The position numbers and the translations under genes are program-made. A stretch of DNA of 56,890 nucleotides from Syntrophomonadaceae bacterium (lineage in GTDB: Bacteria; Bacillota; Dethiobacteria; DTU022), in contig PWGX01000008.1 in NCBI GenBank assembly GCA_003554615.1, forward strand, positions 1 to 56,890. Reading direction: 5' to 3'. Under the pieces are notes generated by a model. That model did not search any database. It saw only the letters and a program-made list of their open reading frames with translations, and was not told where the DNA came from. This document shows positions 1-10,250 of the stretch, piece by piece (within the stretch, counting starts at the first letter, position 1; each line of letters starts with the position of its first letter).

Positions 1-346
1 CAAAAGGAGGTTCGTGGGTTAGTGAAACGGCAATCGCGGTAATCTTTTTTTCCCGGGCCAGGCGGGAAGCCTCCCCGCACAGTTTGACCAGAGGTTGTTT
101 TCCCCGGGAGGTAAAGATTTCCACCTCTTTTAAGGCGGCCGGGCCGATACCGCAGCCGATCGCTTTTAAAACTGCTTCCTTGGCGGCGTACCGGGCGGCA
201 AGGGAAGCAGGCGAAGCCTTTTGGTCCAGGAAGCGCTGTTTTTCCAGGCTTGTAAAAATCCTGTCCATAAAACGCTCAGGGTATTTTTCAAGGATTCTTT
301 TAATTCTTTCTACTGCTACCAAATCCACACCAACACCGAGGAACAT
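1..346 (-). CDS. acpS: holo-[acyl-carrier-protein] synthase, 3' end truncated by the window edge
   Basis: Reverse-strand translation from ATG at 346: MFLGVGVDLVAVERIKRILEKYPERFMDRIFTS...ARYAAKEAVLKAIGCGIGPAALKEVEIF; typical AcpS GxDLxxxxRI and KEAxxKA motifs. The + strand ORF 84-383 is its antisense. Confidence 0.9.
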   Translation of the reverse strand, partial: MFLGVGVDLVAVERIKRILEKYPERFMDRIFTSLEKQRFLDQKASPASLAARYAAKEAVLKAIGCGIGPAALKEVEIFTSRGKQPLVKLCGEASRLAREKKITAIAVSLTHEPPF

Positions 347-494
347 TAACTCACCTCCAAGGCAGATTATAGCATATTCATAGTTAAACAACTGAAAAAC
401 TCTGAAGGTATATTGATTTTTAATCATGGTTGTGGTAATCTTTAGAAGATATAACACCTCGTTTATCGGGGCTATTTTAGGAGGTAATGTTTTA

Positions 495-692
495 ATGCAA
501 GGTAAGGTTAAATGGTTTAACCCTGAAAAGGGGTACGGCTTCATTGAAGTCGATGAAGGAAAAGATGTTTTTGTGCATTACTCGGAGGTCCAGGAAGAAG
601 GCTTTAAAACTTTGGAAGAAGGACAGGAAGTCGAGTTTGAAATCGTAGAAGGCAACCGCGGCCCGCAGGCTGCAAATGTAGTGAAGATGTAA
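495..692 (+). CDS. cold-shock protein (CspA family), 65 aa
   Basis: [36 protein letters not shown]-1-like KGYGFI; RBS aggaggt just upstream favours ATG at 495 over 426. Confidence 0.95.
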   Translation: MQGKVKWFNPEKGYGFIEVDEGKDVFVHYSEVQEEGFKTLEEGQEVEFEIVEGNRGPQAANVVKM

Positions 693-748
693 CCCCTTTA
701 TTAATCTTTTAACTAATCAAAAAGAACCTGATAAAAAAAATTAAACTG

Positions 749-776
749 GCCGGCATTAAATGCCGGCTTTATTTTG
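749..776 (+). terminator. intrinsic terminator after csp
   Basis: gccggcattaaatgccggc hairpin followed by tttattttg. Confidence 0.75.
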
Positions 777-796
777 TTAAAAAATTGATTTAACCG

Positions 797-863
797 TTGA
801 CAGTATTTAATTGAGGTGTTATTCTTTTTTTTGTCGGATACCCGACTTGTTTGGTCGGAATTC
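797..863 (+). promoter_or_regulatory. promoter TTGACA-N17-TATTCT plus palindromic IscR/Rrf2-type operator
   Basis: -35 TTGACA 797-802, 17-nt spacer, -10 TATTCT 820-825; imperfect palindrome gatacccgacttgtttggtcggaattc about 837-863 directly upstream of the rrf2 gene. Confidence 0.65.
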
Positions 864-885
864 TAAAAAAGTGGTGTATACAGGG

Positions 886-1314
886 ATGAGGTTATCGGCA
901 AAAGTGGAATATGGCGTAAGGGCCATGGCAATTCTTGCCTATTATTATCAAACCGGCCCTTTACCGTTAAGAGAAATTGCGGAACAGGAAAGCATATCCC
1001 TAAATTTCCTGGAGCAAATTGTTCCGGATCTCAGGCGTAATGGTTTGATCTCCAGTGTGCGTGGTTCTCGTGGAGGTTACATGCTTTCCCGGCCCCCGGC
1101 CGAGATCAATATTGGAGATATAGTCCGGGCTGTCGAGGGGCCGATTGCCCCGGTGGATTGCCTGGCTGAAAATGCCGATGATCCCTGCTGTAACCGCAAG
1201 GATGGATGCCTGACCAGGCAGGTTTGGGAGAAGCTGAGAGATAAAATCAACGATGTTTTGGATGATGTATCTCTTGATGAGCTAATTGATGTTAAGCCGA
1301 CCAACATAACGTAA
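886..1314 (+). CDS. iscR: Rrf2/IscR family transcriptional regulator
   Basis: MRLSAKVEYGVRAMAILAYYYQTGPLPLREIAEQESISLNFLEQIVPDLRRNGLISSVRGSRGGYMLSRP; three Cys (C-x8-CC/C); next to iscS/iscU. Confidence 0.9.
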   Translation: MRLSAKVEYGVRAMAILAYYYQTGPLPLREIAEQESISLNFLEQIVPDLRRNGLISSVRGSRGGYMLSRPPAEINIGDIVRAVEGPIAPVDCLAENADDPCCNRKDGCLTRQVWEKLRDKINDVLDDVSLDELIDVKPTNIT

Positions 1315-1329
1315 AGGGAGGAGTATAAA

Positions 1330-2493
1330 ATGCAAAGTCGGCTGGTTTATATGGATCATGGCGCGACCACTCCAGTTAGGAAAGAAGTTTTTGATTATAT
1401 GGCGCCTTATTTCCAGGAACAGTATAGCAACCCTTCCAGCCTGCATGCCCCGGGCAGAGAGGTGCGCCAGGCAGTGGAAGAAGCCCGGGAAAAAACAGCC
1501 TCTGCGCTGGGAGCAAATGAGGACGAAATTTATTTTACCGCCGGGGGTACGGAGTCCAATAATATAGCCCTGCGCGGTGTGGCAAAAAAACGGACCAAGC
1601 CGGGACATATAATTACTTCTTCTGTTGAACACCATGCAGTGCTGGATGTTTGTAAAAACCTGGAAAACGAAGGCCACCGGGTTAAGTACCTGCCGGTAAA
1701 TCAGTACGGGAGGGTCGATCCGGAATCATTAAAGGAAGCCATAGAAGATGACACCTTTATGATCTCGATCATGGCTGCCAACAATGAAATTGGCACCCTG
1801 CAGCCGGTCCGCGAGCTTGGAGCGGTGGCCAGGGAAAAGGGGATCCTTTTTCATACCGATGCCGTCCAGGTTGTTGGACAGCTGCCGTTTAATGTAGCCG
1901 ATCTAAATGCCGATTTTCTGTCTTTGTCGGCTCACAAGTTTAACGGACCGAAAGGGATTGGAGCTCTTTACATGAGAAAGGGTATAAAAATCGACCCCCT
2001 CTACCGGGGAGGGAGCCAGGAGAGGAAACTGCGGCCGGGGACGGAAAATGTTCCCGGTATTATCGGCCTTGGCAAAGCGATTGAACTGGCCGTATCTGAA
2101 ATTCCTGAAAAGAAAAAGAAGCTGGAGCATTTAAGAGACCGTCTTATAAAAGGCCTGCGTGATATTGGAGAGGTCTATTTGAACGGTCATCCCAAAGAAC
2201 GCCTGCCCGGCAATGTAAACGTAAGCTTTCAATACATAGAAGGGGAATCGGTGCTTCTCAGTCTTGACATGGAAGGTATTGCTGCTTCCAGCGGTTCGGC
2301 CTGTTCTTCTGGTTCACTGGAACCGTCTCATGTTTTATCGGCGATGGGGCTCGATCATTCCATGGCCCATGGATCTGTGCGATTTAGCCTTGGTTATGGC
2401 AACAGTGAAGAAGATATTGATTATGTGCTGGAAAAAGCCTCACCGATTGTAGAGAGGCTGCGCAGCATGTCTCCGACTTATCATGCCCGCTGA
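1330..2493 (+). CDS. iscS: cysteine desulfurase (NifS/IscS type)
   Basis: MDHGATTPVRKEVFDYMAPYF...SAHKFNGPKGIGALY...SSGSACSSGS active-site loop. Confidence 0.95.
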   Translation: MQSRLVYMDHGATTPVRKEVFDYMAPYFQEQYSNPSSLHAPGREVRQAVEEAREKTASALGANEDEIYFTAGGTESNNIALRGVAKKRTKPGHIITSSVEHHAVLDVCKNLENEGHRVKYLPVNQYGRVDPESLKEAIEDDTFMISIMAANNEIGTLQPVRELGAVAREKGILFHTDAVQVVGQLPFNVADLNADFLSLSAHKFNGPKGIGALYMRKGIKIDPLYRGGSQERKLRPGTENVPGIIGLGKAIELAVSEIPEKKKKLEHLRDRLIKGLRDIGEVYLNGHPKERLPGNVNVSFQYIEGESVLLSLDMEGIAASSGSACSSGSLEPSHVLSAMGLDHSMAHGSVRFSLGYGNSEEDIDYVLEKASPIVERLRSMSPTYHAR

Positions 2494-2523
2494 AGGTTTA
2501 AAAGACGAAAGGAGAAACGTTGG

Positions 2524-2898
2524 ATGTACAGCGAGAAAGTAATGGATCACTTTACCAATCCCCGCAATGTGGGTGAACTTCCTGACGCAGATGCAATTGG
2601 CGAAACTGGCAGTTTTAAATGCGGCGATACCATGAAGCTTTACCTCAAGGTCAAAGATGATCGGATCGAGGATATAAAGTTCCAGACCTTTGGCTGTGGG
2701 GCGGCGATTGCCAGCAGCAGCATGTTGACTGAGATGGTAAAAGGCAGAACCATCGATGAAGCGGCCCGGGTGACCAACCAGGATGTTGCCGATCAATTGG
2801 GCGGACTGCCGCCCCTTAAGCTGCACTGTTCAAACCTGGCGGCGGATGCCCTCCAGAATGCAATTGGCGATTATAAAAGCAGGCAGCATTCAAGATAA
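2524..2898 (+). CDS. iscU: Fe-S cluster scaffold (IscU/NifU N-terminal)
   Basis: MYSEKVMDHFTNPRNVGEL...KCGDTMKLYLKV...FGCGAAIASSSMLTEMV...LHCSNLA. Confidence 0.95.
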   Translation: MYSEKVMDHFTNPRNVGELPDADAIGETGSFKCGDTMKLYLKVKDDRIEDIKFQTFGCGAAIASSSMLTEMVKGRTIDEAARVTNQDVADQLGGLPPLKLHCSNLAADALQNAIGDYKSRQHSR

Positions 2899-2938
2899 GC
2901 AATTGGCATGGATTGTTTCTGTTTGTACTGTGATCAGC

Positions 2939-3005
2939 TTGACAAAACCCCCTCAAAAATGATATTTTTTTAGTAGCTTTAGCACTCTATAGTTTGGAGT
3001 GCTAA
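2939..3005 (+). promoter_or_regulatory. promoter with canonical CIRCE operator (HrcA site)
   Basis: TTGACA at 2939-2944; TTAGCACTC-N9-GAGTGCTAA at 2979-3005, perfect CIRCE half sites. Confidence 0.95.
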
Positions 3006-3029
3006 AGAGCGAAACGGGGGGGATTAAGA

Positions 3030-4067
3030 ATGACTGCTGAATTGAACGATAGAAAAGAGCAGATTCTTCGATCCGTAGTTATTAATTATATTAAAACAGC
3101 TGAGCCTGTCGGTTCACGTACAATATCCAGATCCCATCCCGGCGGCCTCAGCTCAGCAACAATCAGGAATGAGATGGCCGACCTGGAGGAAATGGGGTAC
3201 CTGGCTCAGCCTCATACTTCCGCCGGAAGAATTCCATCCCAGCGGGGATATCGTTATTATGTCGACGACTTAATGGATTTGAACGAATTAAGTGAGGATG
3301 TTGAAGAGAAGATCAGCACCTCCCTTAGCGCAGGCAAGATGCGAGAGATCGAACAGATTATTATGAACTCGACCAGGGTATTGTCATCTGCCACCAATCA
3401 GACTTCCTTGATTATGGGCCCGCAGTTCAAGAAAAGCGCTTTTCATCAACTTAGAATACTACCCCTGGATGAAAAAAGGGGACTGGTAGTTTTAATTACC
3501 GATACTGGTTTTATAAAGAACAAGGTCATCGATTTTCAGCATCAGTTAAGCCAGACTGAACTGCAGCAGATTGTTTCCTATTTGAACCAAAAACTGTACG
3601 GGTTAACTATTGACCAGGTTACCACTTCACTAATTAACGAGCTGAAAAGAGATCTGTTCCGGCGCCTGGAAATCCTGGAACAGGCATTTATCCTCCTTGA
3701 AGAAAGCCTCAAGGAAGAAAAGCAGATCCGGGTATTCCTCGGAGGGACAACCAATATCCTGAATCAGCCTGAATTTAAAGATGTAGATAAGATCCGCAGG
3801 ATGCTTAACCTGTTTGAACAGGAACCGCTCCTGTTCAAAATCCTTGAGGACACTTCAAGCGAAGACAATATCGTGGTGCGGATAGGCTCTGAGAATGAAT
3901 TTGAAGACATTAAAGAATGTACCCTGATCACGGGCACCTACCGGATCCATGATAAAACCCTGGGGACTGTAGGAGTTCTCGGGCCGACCAGGATGGATTA
4001 CGGGAAGGTGATCAGCGTTATGCGCCGTCTTGTCGATCAGCTTAACCAGAGTCTCAGCAGTTCCTGA
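3030..4067 (+). CDS. hrcA: heat-inducible transcription repressor HrcA
   Basis: ILRSVVINYIKTAEPVGSRTISR...SSATIRNEMADLEEMGYLAQPHTSAGRIPS; preceded by CIRCE, followed by grpE-dnaK. Confidence 0.98.
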   Translation: MTAELNDRKEQILRSVVINYIKTAEPVGSRTISRSHPGGLSSATIRNEMADLEEMGYLAQPHTSAGRIPSQRGYRYYVDDLMDLNELSEDVEEKISTSLSAGKMREIEQIIMNSTRVLSSATNQTSLIMGPQFKKSAFHQLRILPLDEKRGLVVLITDTGFIKNKVIDFQHQLSQTELQQIVSYLNQKLYGLTIDQVTTSLINELKRDLFRRLEILEQAFILLEESLKEEKQIRVFLGGTTNILNQPEFKDVDKIRRMLNLFEQEPLLFKILEDTSSEDNIVVRIGSENEFEDIKECTLITGTYRIHDKTLGTVGVLGPTRMDYGKVISVMRRLVDQLNQSLSSS

Positions 4068-4169
4068 CCGGGTTAAACTACAGGCGGGGGGTACGGCAGT
4101 ACACTGAATTTATTTAGGACTGTGGACTCTTTATTACCATCAATCTTATACGAGCAGGTGAAATTTTTT

Positions 4170-4829
4170 ATGTCCGGGAAAAAACGGAAAGAACAACAAG
4201 CAGAACAATCTGCAGAACAGGAAGAACGACAGCAGGGACAAATGGAACAGGAAACAGTGCTCGAAAGAGAACCTGGCAAGTCCGGAGTGGAACAAGAGCT
4301 GCCGGATCAAAATGATAATGATCTAGCAGCTGAAAAGGACGGGTTAACTGAAGAAGAACCAGGGCAGGAAGAAGAAACGGCAGAAGCGGAATGGATGCAG
4401 GAAAAAGAAGAACTCCTGGACCGGCTGAAGCGAAAGCAGGCCGAAATGGACAATTTACGGCGGATTAGCAAGATGGAACAGGCTGAAGCAAAGGATTACG
4501 CCCTTCACGATTTTTTGAGCAGGCTCCTGCCGGTAGTGGATAACCTGGAACGGGCCCTGGAATCTGCCCGTTCTGATCAAAAAGTCCCCGATACCCATGT
4601 TGACGGACTGGAAATGATCTATAAGCAAATCTTTCAGATCCTGGAGCAGGAAGGGGTTAGTGTCATAGAGGCGGAAGGAAATCCTTTTGATCCGCACTGC
4701 CATCATGCCGTGATGGCAGTGGAAAGTGATGAAACAGAACCAGGAAACGTCGTAGAAGAGCTTCAGCGGGGTTACCGTCACCGGGAAAGGGTCCTTCGGC
4801 CGGCCATGGTTAAAGTTTGCCGTGAATAA
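4170..4829 (+). CDS. grpE: nucleotide exchange factor GrpE
   Basis: Acidic N-terminus then ...RRISKMEQAEAKDYALHDFLSRLLPVVDNLERAL...PFDPHCHHAVMAVE; operon position. Start 4170 preferred; 4122 also possible. Confidence 0.93.
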   Translation: MSGKKRKEQQAEQSAEQEERQQGQMEQETVLEREPGKSGVEQELPDQNDNDLAAEKDGLTEEEPGQEEETAEAEWMQEKEELLDRLKRKQAEMDNLRRISKMEQAEAKDYALHDFLSRLLPVVDNLERALESARSDQKVPDTHVDGLEMIYKQIFQILEQEGVSVIEAEGNPFDPHCHHAVMAVESDETEPGNVVEELQRGYRHRERVLRPAMVKVCRE

Positions 4830-4865
4830 ATTGCAGTCATATACTTTACAAGGAGGACAGGAAAA

Positions 4866-6743
4866 ATGGGAAAAGTTGTAGGAATTGACCTTGGAACCAC
4901 CAACTCAGCAGTTGCCGCTCTAATTGGTAGCGAACCTGAAATTATTGCAAATGCCGAGGGCAGCAGGGTGACGCCCTCTGTAGTGGCTTTTACAAAAGAC
5001 GGCCAGCGTTTATTGGGCCAGGTAGCAAAGCGCCAGGCTGTGACCAACCCTGAACGGACCATCGTCTCGATCAAGCGTGAAATGGGAACCAATCACAAGG
5101 TAAAAATTGATGATAAAGAATATACACCTCAGGAAATTTCAGCAATGGTTTTGCAAAAATTGAAAGCCGATGCCGAAAGCTATCTTGGCGAAGAAGTTAC
5201 CCAGGCGGTTATCACGGTCCCCGCTTATTTTACCGACAGCCAGCGTCAGGCCACGAAGGACGCGGGGACGATTGCCGGGATGGAAGTGCTTAGGATTATA
5301 AACGAACCGACAGCGGCAGCCCTTGCCTATGGGCTGGATAAAAAAGGTGAAGACCAGAAGATAATGGTTTTTGACCTGGGCGGAGGAACTTTTGACGTGT
5401 CCGTTTTGGAACTCGGAGACGATGTGGTTGAAGTTAAAGCCAGCAGCGGCAATAACCGCCTGGGCGGTGACGATTTTGATCAGCGCGTTGTCGATTATAT
5501 TGCCGACGAATTTAAAAAAGACCACGGTATTGACCTGCGCCAGGACAGGATGGCCCTCCAGCGTTTAATGGAAGCGGCGGAAAAAGCGAAAGTGGAACTA
5601 TCTTCAGTAACTTCCACCGATATCAACCTGCCTTTTGTTACCGCCACCCAGGAGGGGCCAAAACACCTTCATATGACCCTGACCAGGGCCAAGTTTGATG
5701 AATTAACCGGCGATCTTGTCGAAAAGACCATGGGCCCGACCAGGCAGGCATTAGCCGATGCTGAATTGAGCACCGATGAGATTGATAAAATTATCCTGGT
5801 GGGAGGGTCGACCAGGATTCCTGCTGTCCAGGATGCCATCCGCAACCTGCTAGGCAAGGAACCGCATAAAGGCGTAAACCCCGATGAGGTTGTGGCCATG
5901 GGGGCGGCTTACCAGGCGGCTGTCCTGGGCGGCGAAGCAAAAGATGTTCTGCTTCTTGATGTAACTCCCCTGTCACTGGGCATCGAAACTCTTGGCGGTG
6001 TTTTTACAAAGATTATTGAGCGTAATACAACCATTCCCACCGAGAAAAAACAAATTTTCTCCACCGCCGCCGACAACCAGACCAGTGTTGATATTCACAT
6101 CTTGCAGGGAGAAAGAGCCATGGCAGCCGATAATAAGACCCTGGGGCGGTTTATGCTCGATGGAATTCCCCCGGCGCCCCGCGGTGTTCCTCAGATTGAG
6201 GTAAGTTTTAATATTGATGCCAATGGCATTGTCAATGTTTCCGCCAAGGACCTGGCCACGAACCGCGAACAAAAAATATCTATTACGGCTTCCAGCGGGC
6301 TGGAAAAAGATCAAATTGACGAAATGGTTAACGAGGCCGAGAAATTTGCCGAGGAAGACCGCAAGCGCAAGGAATTGGCCGAAGCTCGCAACCAGGCCGA
6401 CAGCCTGGCCTACAGCGCAGAAAAAGCTCTGAAGGATCTGGGTGATAAAGTAGAACCAGACAAAGCAGAAGAAGTCAAAAAGGCTGCCGAAGAACTGCGT
6501 GAAGCGGCCCGTGGAGAGGACCTGGAAAAGATCAAGGAAGCCACCGAAAAGGTGAATGGTTTTATGCATGAATTGTCTTCGAAGCTATATGAACAACAGC
6601 AGGCTGAAGCCCAGGAGGCGGGCGCCGAAAGCGGCAGCTCTCAGCCCGGTGGGGAAACAGCTGAAGATGAAAATGTAGTAGACGCCGAGTATGATATTCA
6701 TGAGGCGGATGCCGAAGAGAGCGAGGATAAGCAGGAGCAGTAG
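4866..6743 (+). CDS. dnaK: chaperone DnaK (Hsp70)
   Basis: [21 protein letters not shown]...[13 protein letters not shown]...[13 protein letters not shown]. Confidence 0.99.
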   Translation: MGKVVGIDLGTTNSAVAALIGSEPEIIANAEGSRVTPSVVAFTKDGQRLLGQVAKRQAVTNPERTIVSIKREMGTNHKVKIDDKEYTPQEISAMVLQKLKADAESYLGEEVTQAVITVPAYFTDSQRQATKDAGTIAGMEVLRIINEPTAAALAYGLDKKGEDQKIMVFDLGGGTFDVSVLELGDDVVEVKASSGNNRLGGDDFDQRVVDYIADEFKKDHGIDLRQDRMALQRLMEAAEKAKVELSSVTSTDINLPFVTATQEGPKHLHMTLTRAKFDELTGDLVEKTMGPTRQALADAELSTDEIDKIILVGGSTRIPAVQDAIRNLLGKEPHKGVNPDEVVAMGAAYQAAVLGGEAKDVLLLDVTPLSLGIETLGGVFTKIIERNTTIPTEKKQIFSTAADNQTSVDIHILQGERAMAADNKTLGRFMLDGIPPAPRGVPQIEVSFNIDANGIVNVSAKDLATNREQKISITASSGLEKDQIDEMVNEAEKFAEEDRKRKELAEARNQADSLAYSAEKALKDLGDKVEPDKAEEVKKAAEELREAARGEDLEKIKEATEKVNGFMHELSSKLYEQQQAEAQEAGAESGSSQPGGETAEDENVVDAEYDIHEADAEESEDKQEQ

Positions 6744-6770
6744 AATTAACTCCATGCTAATAGCATTTCT

Positions 6771-6873
6771 AATGCCGGGTTTTTGCCTGAATAACCGATC
6801 CGGTTGTCATAATCACCAACTGACCTTATAATTGATCAGGGCAAGATTTTGAGTTAGGCAGAAACCCGGCGTT
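6771..6873 (+). repeat. long inverted repeat / structured intergenic element between dnaK and dnaJ
   Basis: Left arm 6771-6788 aatgccgggtttttgcct and right arm 6856-6873 aggcagaaacccggcgtt pair over 18 nt with only two G.U wobbles; inner hairpin aaccg-atc-cggtt. Confidence 0.7.
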
Positions 6874-6976
6874 AGTGTTATACTATATGTGTGAGTCCAG
6901 CCTTTTTTAAAAGTTGGATGGAGCTAGACGGTTTTAGAAAACCATAAAATAATTACCAGGGCGAAAAGGATGATAT

Positions 6977-8128
6977 TTGAGTATGGAAAGACGGGATTAT
7001 TATGAAATTTTAGGACTGAACCGCAATGCCAGTGAAGCCGAAGTGAAAAAAGCGTACAGGAGGCTGGCCAAGCAGTATCATCCCGATTTAAACAAGGATG
7101 ATCCTGACGCCGAAAATAAATTTAAAGAGATGAAAGAAGCTTATGATGTCCTGAGCGATCCCCGGAAGAGAGAGCACTATGATCGCTTCGGCCATCAAGC
7201 CGGCGGCCCGGGTGGATTTGAAGGTTTTGGCGGCACCGGTTTTGGCCAGGCTGGTTTCGGCGGCATCGATGAAATATTTGAACAGTTTTTCGGTGGAATG
7301 GGCGGTATGGGTGCACGCCGCAGGCAGCGCGGACCCGAACAGGGGGACCACCTGCGCTATGATCTGGAGATTACCCTGGAAGAAGCTTTTCATGGCGGTG
7401 AAAAAGTAATTACCATACCGCGAACCGAAACCTGCCCTGATTGCGAAGGCAAGAAAACTAAATCCGCCGGCGGTTCCGAGACCTGTCCTTCATGCGGCGG
7501 CAGCGGACAGCAGCAGTATACCCGGAGCACACCTTTCGGCCGTTTTGTCAGCATGCAGGTCTGTGGTAACTGCAGGGGTGAAGGTGTAATTATAAGCGAC
7601 CCCTGTCCCACCTGCAGTGCCCAGGGCCGGATTGTGCAGGAAAGAAAAATTGAAATTAAAATACCACCCGGGGTGGAAGACGGTTCAAGGCTCAGGGTCA
7701 GCGGTGGTGGCGAAGCCGGTGTCCGCGGCGGACCTTCCGGAGATTTATATGTGGTGTTCCGGATCCGTCCCCACAAGGTGTTTCAGAGAAAAGGCAGTGA
7801 TTTGTGGATAGAAGAAACAATAAGCATTAGCCAGGCTGCCCTCGGCGTGGAAAAGGAAGTGCCGACTCTCGAGGGGACGGCTACCCTCAGGATCCCTGAA
7901 GGGACCCAGCACGGTACGACCTTCCGCTTAAAAGGGCAGGGTATGCCTCACCTGCGTGGTTCTGGACGGGGCGACTTGCGCGCAACAGTCAAGGTAAGTG
8001 TTCCCAAACGCCTCACACCTCGTCAGAAGGAGCTATTGGAAGAATTTGCTTATCTTAACGGTGAAGAAGTGGGGGTTGAAAACAAAGGTTTTTTTGACCG
8101 GATGAAAGATGCTTTTGGCGGCGGATAG
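6977..8128 (+). CDS. dnaJ: chaperone DnaJ (Hsp40), full length
   Basis: J domain with HPD ([11 protein letters not shown]), G/F region, four CxxCxGxG-type zinc motifs. Confidence 0.98.
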   Translation: MSMERRDYYEILGLNRNASEAEVKKAYRRLAKQYHPDLNKDDPDAENKFKEMKEAYDVLSDPRKREHYDRFGHQAGGPGGFEGFGGTGFGQAGFGGIDEIFEQFFGGMGGMGARRRQRGPEQGDHLRYDLEITLEEAFHGGEKVITIPRTETCPDCEGKKTKSAGGSETCPSCGGSGQQQYTRSTPFGRFVSMQVCGNCRGEGVIISDPCPTCSAQGRIVQERKIEIKIPPGVEDGSRLRVSGGGEAGVRGGPSGDLYVVFRIRPHKVFQRKGSDLWIEETISISQAALGVEKEVPTLEGTATLRIPEGTQHGTTFRLKGQGMPHLRGSGRGDLRATVKVSVPKRLTPRQKELLEEFAYLNGEEVGVENKGFFDRMKDAFGGG

Positions 8129-8151
8129 TAACCGGCAGCCCGGAGGTATAA

Positions 8152-8907
8152 ATGCACTACTTCTTTTTAGAAGGATACACCTTGACCGGTGGGCTGGAAG
8201 TAGACCTGCACGAACAAGATCTGAACCATGCTTACCGTGTCCTTCGCTTGAAACCCGGAGATAGGGTAGCCGTGGCCGATGCCCTGGGCAAGGCCTTAAG
8301 CGCAGTGATAACCGTATCCGAACCGCAGCGGGTCAGAGTCAGGCTTGGTGACGAACTTCCTTCAACTGAATCCCCGTTAAATATAACTTTGTTTCAATCA
8401 TTGTCCAGGGGCGAAAAAATGGACCTGGTCATCAGGCAGGCCGTGGAGTTGGGAGTTAAAAAGATCGTTCCTGTGGCTGTGTCGAGAAGTATACCCAACC
8501 TGGGCGGCTCTAAAGCGGAGAAAAAAATCAGGCGCTGGCAGAATATAGCCCGTTCAGCCGCAGCGCAGTGCCGCCGGGCTTTCCTGCCCCCGGTTGAACA
8601 GGCCCTTGACTTAAAAGATACCCTGGTCGAATTCAACAGATACCGGACCCTGGTTCCCTGGGAAGATGAATCAAGAATTTCATTATCCGGCGCTTTAAAA
8701 CAGCCTTGTCCGGAAGATAAGGCTGTTTTATTGTTTATTGGGCCCGAGGGAGGTTTTGAGAAAAGCGAAATAGAAGCGATCAGGGATTCCGGGGCCCAAA
8801 TAATCCACCTGGGGCCCAGGATTATGCGGACAGAAACAGCCGCCACCGCCGTTGTTGCTGTGATCCAGGCGGCATGGGGCGATCTGGGGAAAGAAAGGGA
8901 AATATAG
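8152..8907 (+). CDS. rsmE: 16S rRNA (uracil1498-N3)-methyltransferase
   Basis: HAYRVLRLKPGDRVAV...LFIGPEGGFEKSEIEAI...LGPRIMRTETAATAVVAVIQ. Confidence 0.95.
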   Translation: MHYFFLEGYTLTGGLEVDLHEQDLNHAYRVLRLKPGDRVAVADALGKALSAVITVSEPQRVRVRLGDELPSTESPLNITLFQSLSRGEKMDLVIRQAVELGVKKIVPVAVSRSIPNLGGSKAEKKIRRWQNIARSAAAQCRRAFLPPVEQALDLKDTLVEFNRYRTLVPWEDESRISLSGALKQPCPEDKAVLLFIGPEGGFEKSEIEAIRDSGAQIIHLGPRIMRTETAATAVVAVIQAAWGDLGKEREI

Positions 8908-10220
8908 TGAAGAAAAAAGCTGCTTTTTTCACTCTCGGGTGCAAAGTTAATTTTTGCGAAACAGAAGCGCTGCAAGCGCTTTTTGAGCAGGCCGGTTACA
9001 AAATTACCGATTTTGACAACCAGGCTGATGTTTATGTGATCAACACCTGTACAGTGACCGGCAGCAGCGACCACAAATCAAGAAAAGCAATTCGGCGGGC
9101 CCGGAAACGTTCGCCCGGGGCCATCGTAATTGCTACAGGATGTTATGCCCAGGGTGCTCCAGAAAAAATTAAAGAAATGGAACAGGCCGATCTGATTGTC
9201 GGTAACCGGGAGCGAGAAAAACTACCCCAAATCTTAACTTCTCTGGAACCAGGTACTGCCCTGGATCTTGTATCGCCCCATCCTGCAGACAGCCGCTTTG
9301 AAATGCTCCCCCCGGTTAAAAGAAGGAATCGGACCAGGGGTTTCCTTAAAATCCAGGAAGGCTGCGATCAGCACTGCAGTTACTGTGTCGTGCCGTCGGT
9401 GAGGGGCCCTCTGCGAAGCCTTCATCCGGAAGAGGCAGTTCTAAGGGCTAAGAACCTGGTAGCTTCCGGGTGCCGGGAAATTGTTTTAACCGGCATCCAT
9501 TTAGGGTTTTACGGCGCCGAACTGGAGGATGTTTCCCTGCCTTCACTTTTGAAGGATCTGGAAGAAATACCGAATCTGTTCAGGCTTCGTCTGAGTTCCC
9601 TTGAACCCTCCGATATAAACGCAGAGCTCGTGGACCATATCACCGGATCCTGGATTGTCTGCCCGCATCTGCATATTCCTCTCCAGAGCGGTGACGGGGA
9701 AATACTGCGGCTGATGAACCGGCCCTACGAGCCAGTGGAATATCTTTACCTGGCCAAATGGTTGAAACAGGAAATCCCGGCCCTGGCCTTGAGCACCGAT
9801 ATTATTGTGGGTTTCCCGGGTGAAACAGAAAAGCATCACCGGCGCAGTATGAAATTGATCAAAGATATTGGCTTTAGCCGGCTCCATGTATTCAAATATT
9901 CACCGCGGCCTGGCACCCCGGCGGCCGATTATTCCGGCCAGGTCCCCAACAAAGTTAAAGACCGGCGCAGCAAAGAGGTGATCGAGCTGGGCGAAGAAAT
10001 GGCTTCTGCTTACCGGCGTCAATTTTTAGGCACTGTCCAACCGGTGCTTGTTGAAAAAGTAGTGCCTTACTCTTACGGTGAAGGTTTTACCCAACATTAC
10101 CTGCGGGTTAAAATTGATATGGATATAAAAGGCCTGCACTGGCGCGGCAAATTGATCAATGCCCGATTGGAAAAAGAAGACGGTTCTGAGATCAAGGCCA
10201 TTCGGGTTAAAAAGAAATAA
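8907..10220 (+). CDS. mtaB: tRNA t6A37 methylthiotransferase (radical SAM, TRAM)
   Basis: VKKKAAFFTLGCKVNFCETEAL...IQEGCDQHCSYCVVPSVRGPLRS; GTG start at 8907 overlaps the rsmE stop. Confidence 0.95.
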   Translation: MKKKAAFFTLGCKVNFCETEALQALFEQAGYKITDFDNQADVYVINTCTVTGSSDHKSRKAIRRARKRSPGAIVIATGCYAQGAPEKIKEMEQADLIVGNREREKLPQILTSLEPGTALDLVSPHPADSRFEMLPPVKRRNRTRGFLKIQEGCDQHCSYCVVPSVRGPLRSLHPEEAVLRAKNLVASGCREIVLTGIHLGFYGAELEDVSLPSLLKDLEEIPNLFRLRLSSLEPSDINAELVDHITGSWIVCPHLHIPLQSGDGEILRLMNRPYEPVEYLYLAKWLKQEIPALALSTDIIVGFPGETEKHHRRSMKLIKDIGFSRLHVFKYSPRPGTPAADYSGQVPNKVKDRRSKEVIELGEEMASAYRRQFLGTVQPVLVEKVVPYSYGEGFTQHYLRVKIDMDIKGLHWRGKLINARLEKEDGSEIKAIRVKKK

Positions 10221-10250
10221 GGCGTCGGCATTTTTACGGTTTCTACATTA

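Noticed and set aside
84-383. 99-aa plus-strand ORF at the left edge
   Set aside because: The opposite strand encodes AcpS with clear motifs, so this is its antisense.
5973-6569. 198-aa minus-strand ORF inside dnaK
   Set aside because: Antisense shadow of dnaK with low-complexity Phe/Leu-rich sequence; no RBS or family signal.
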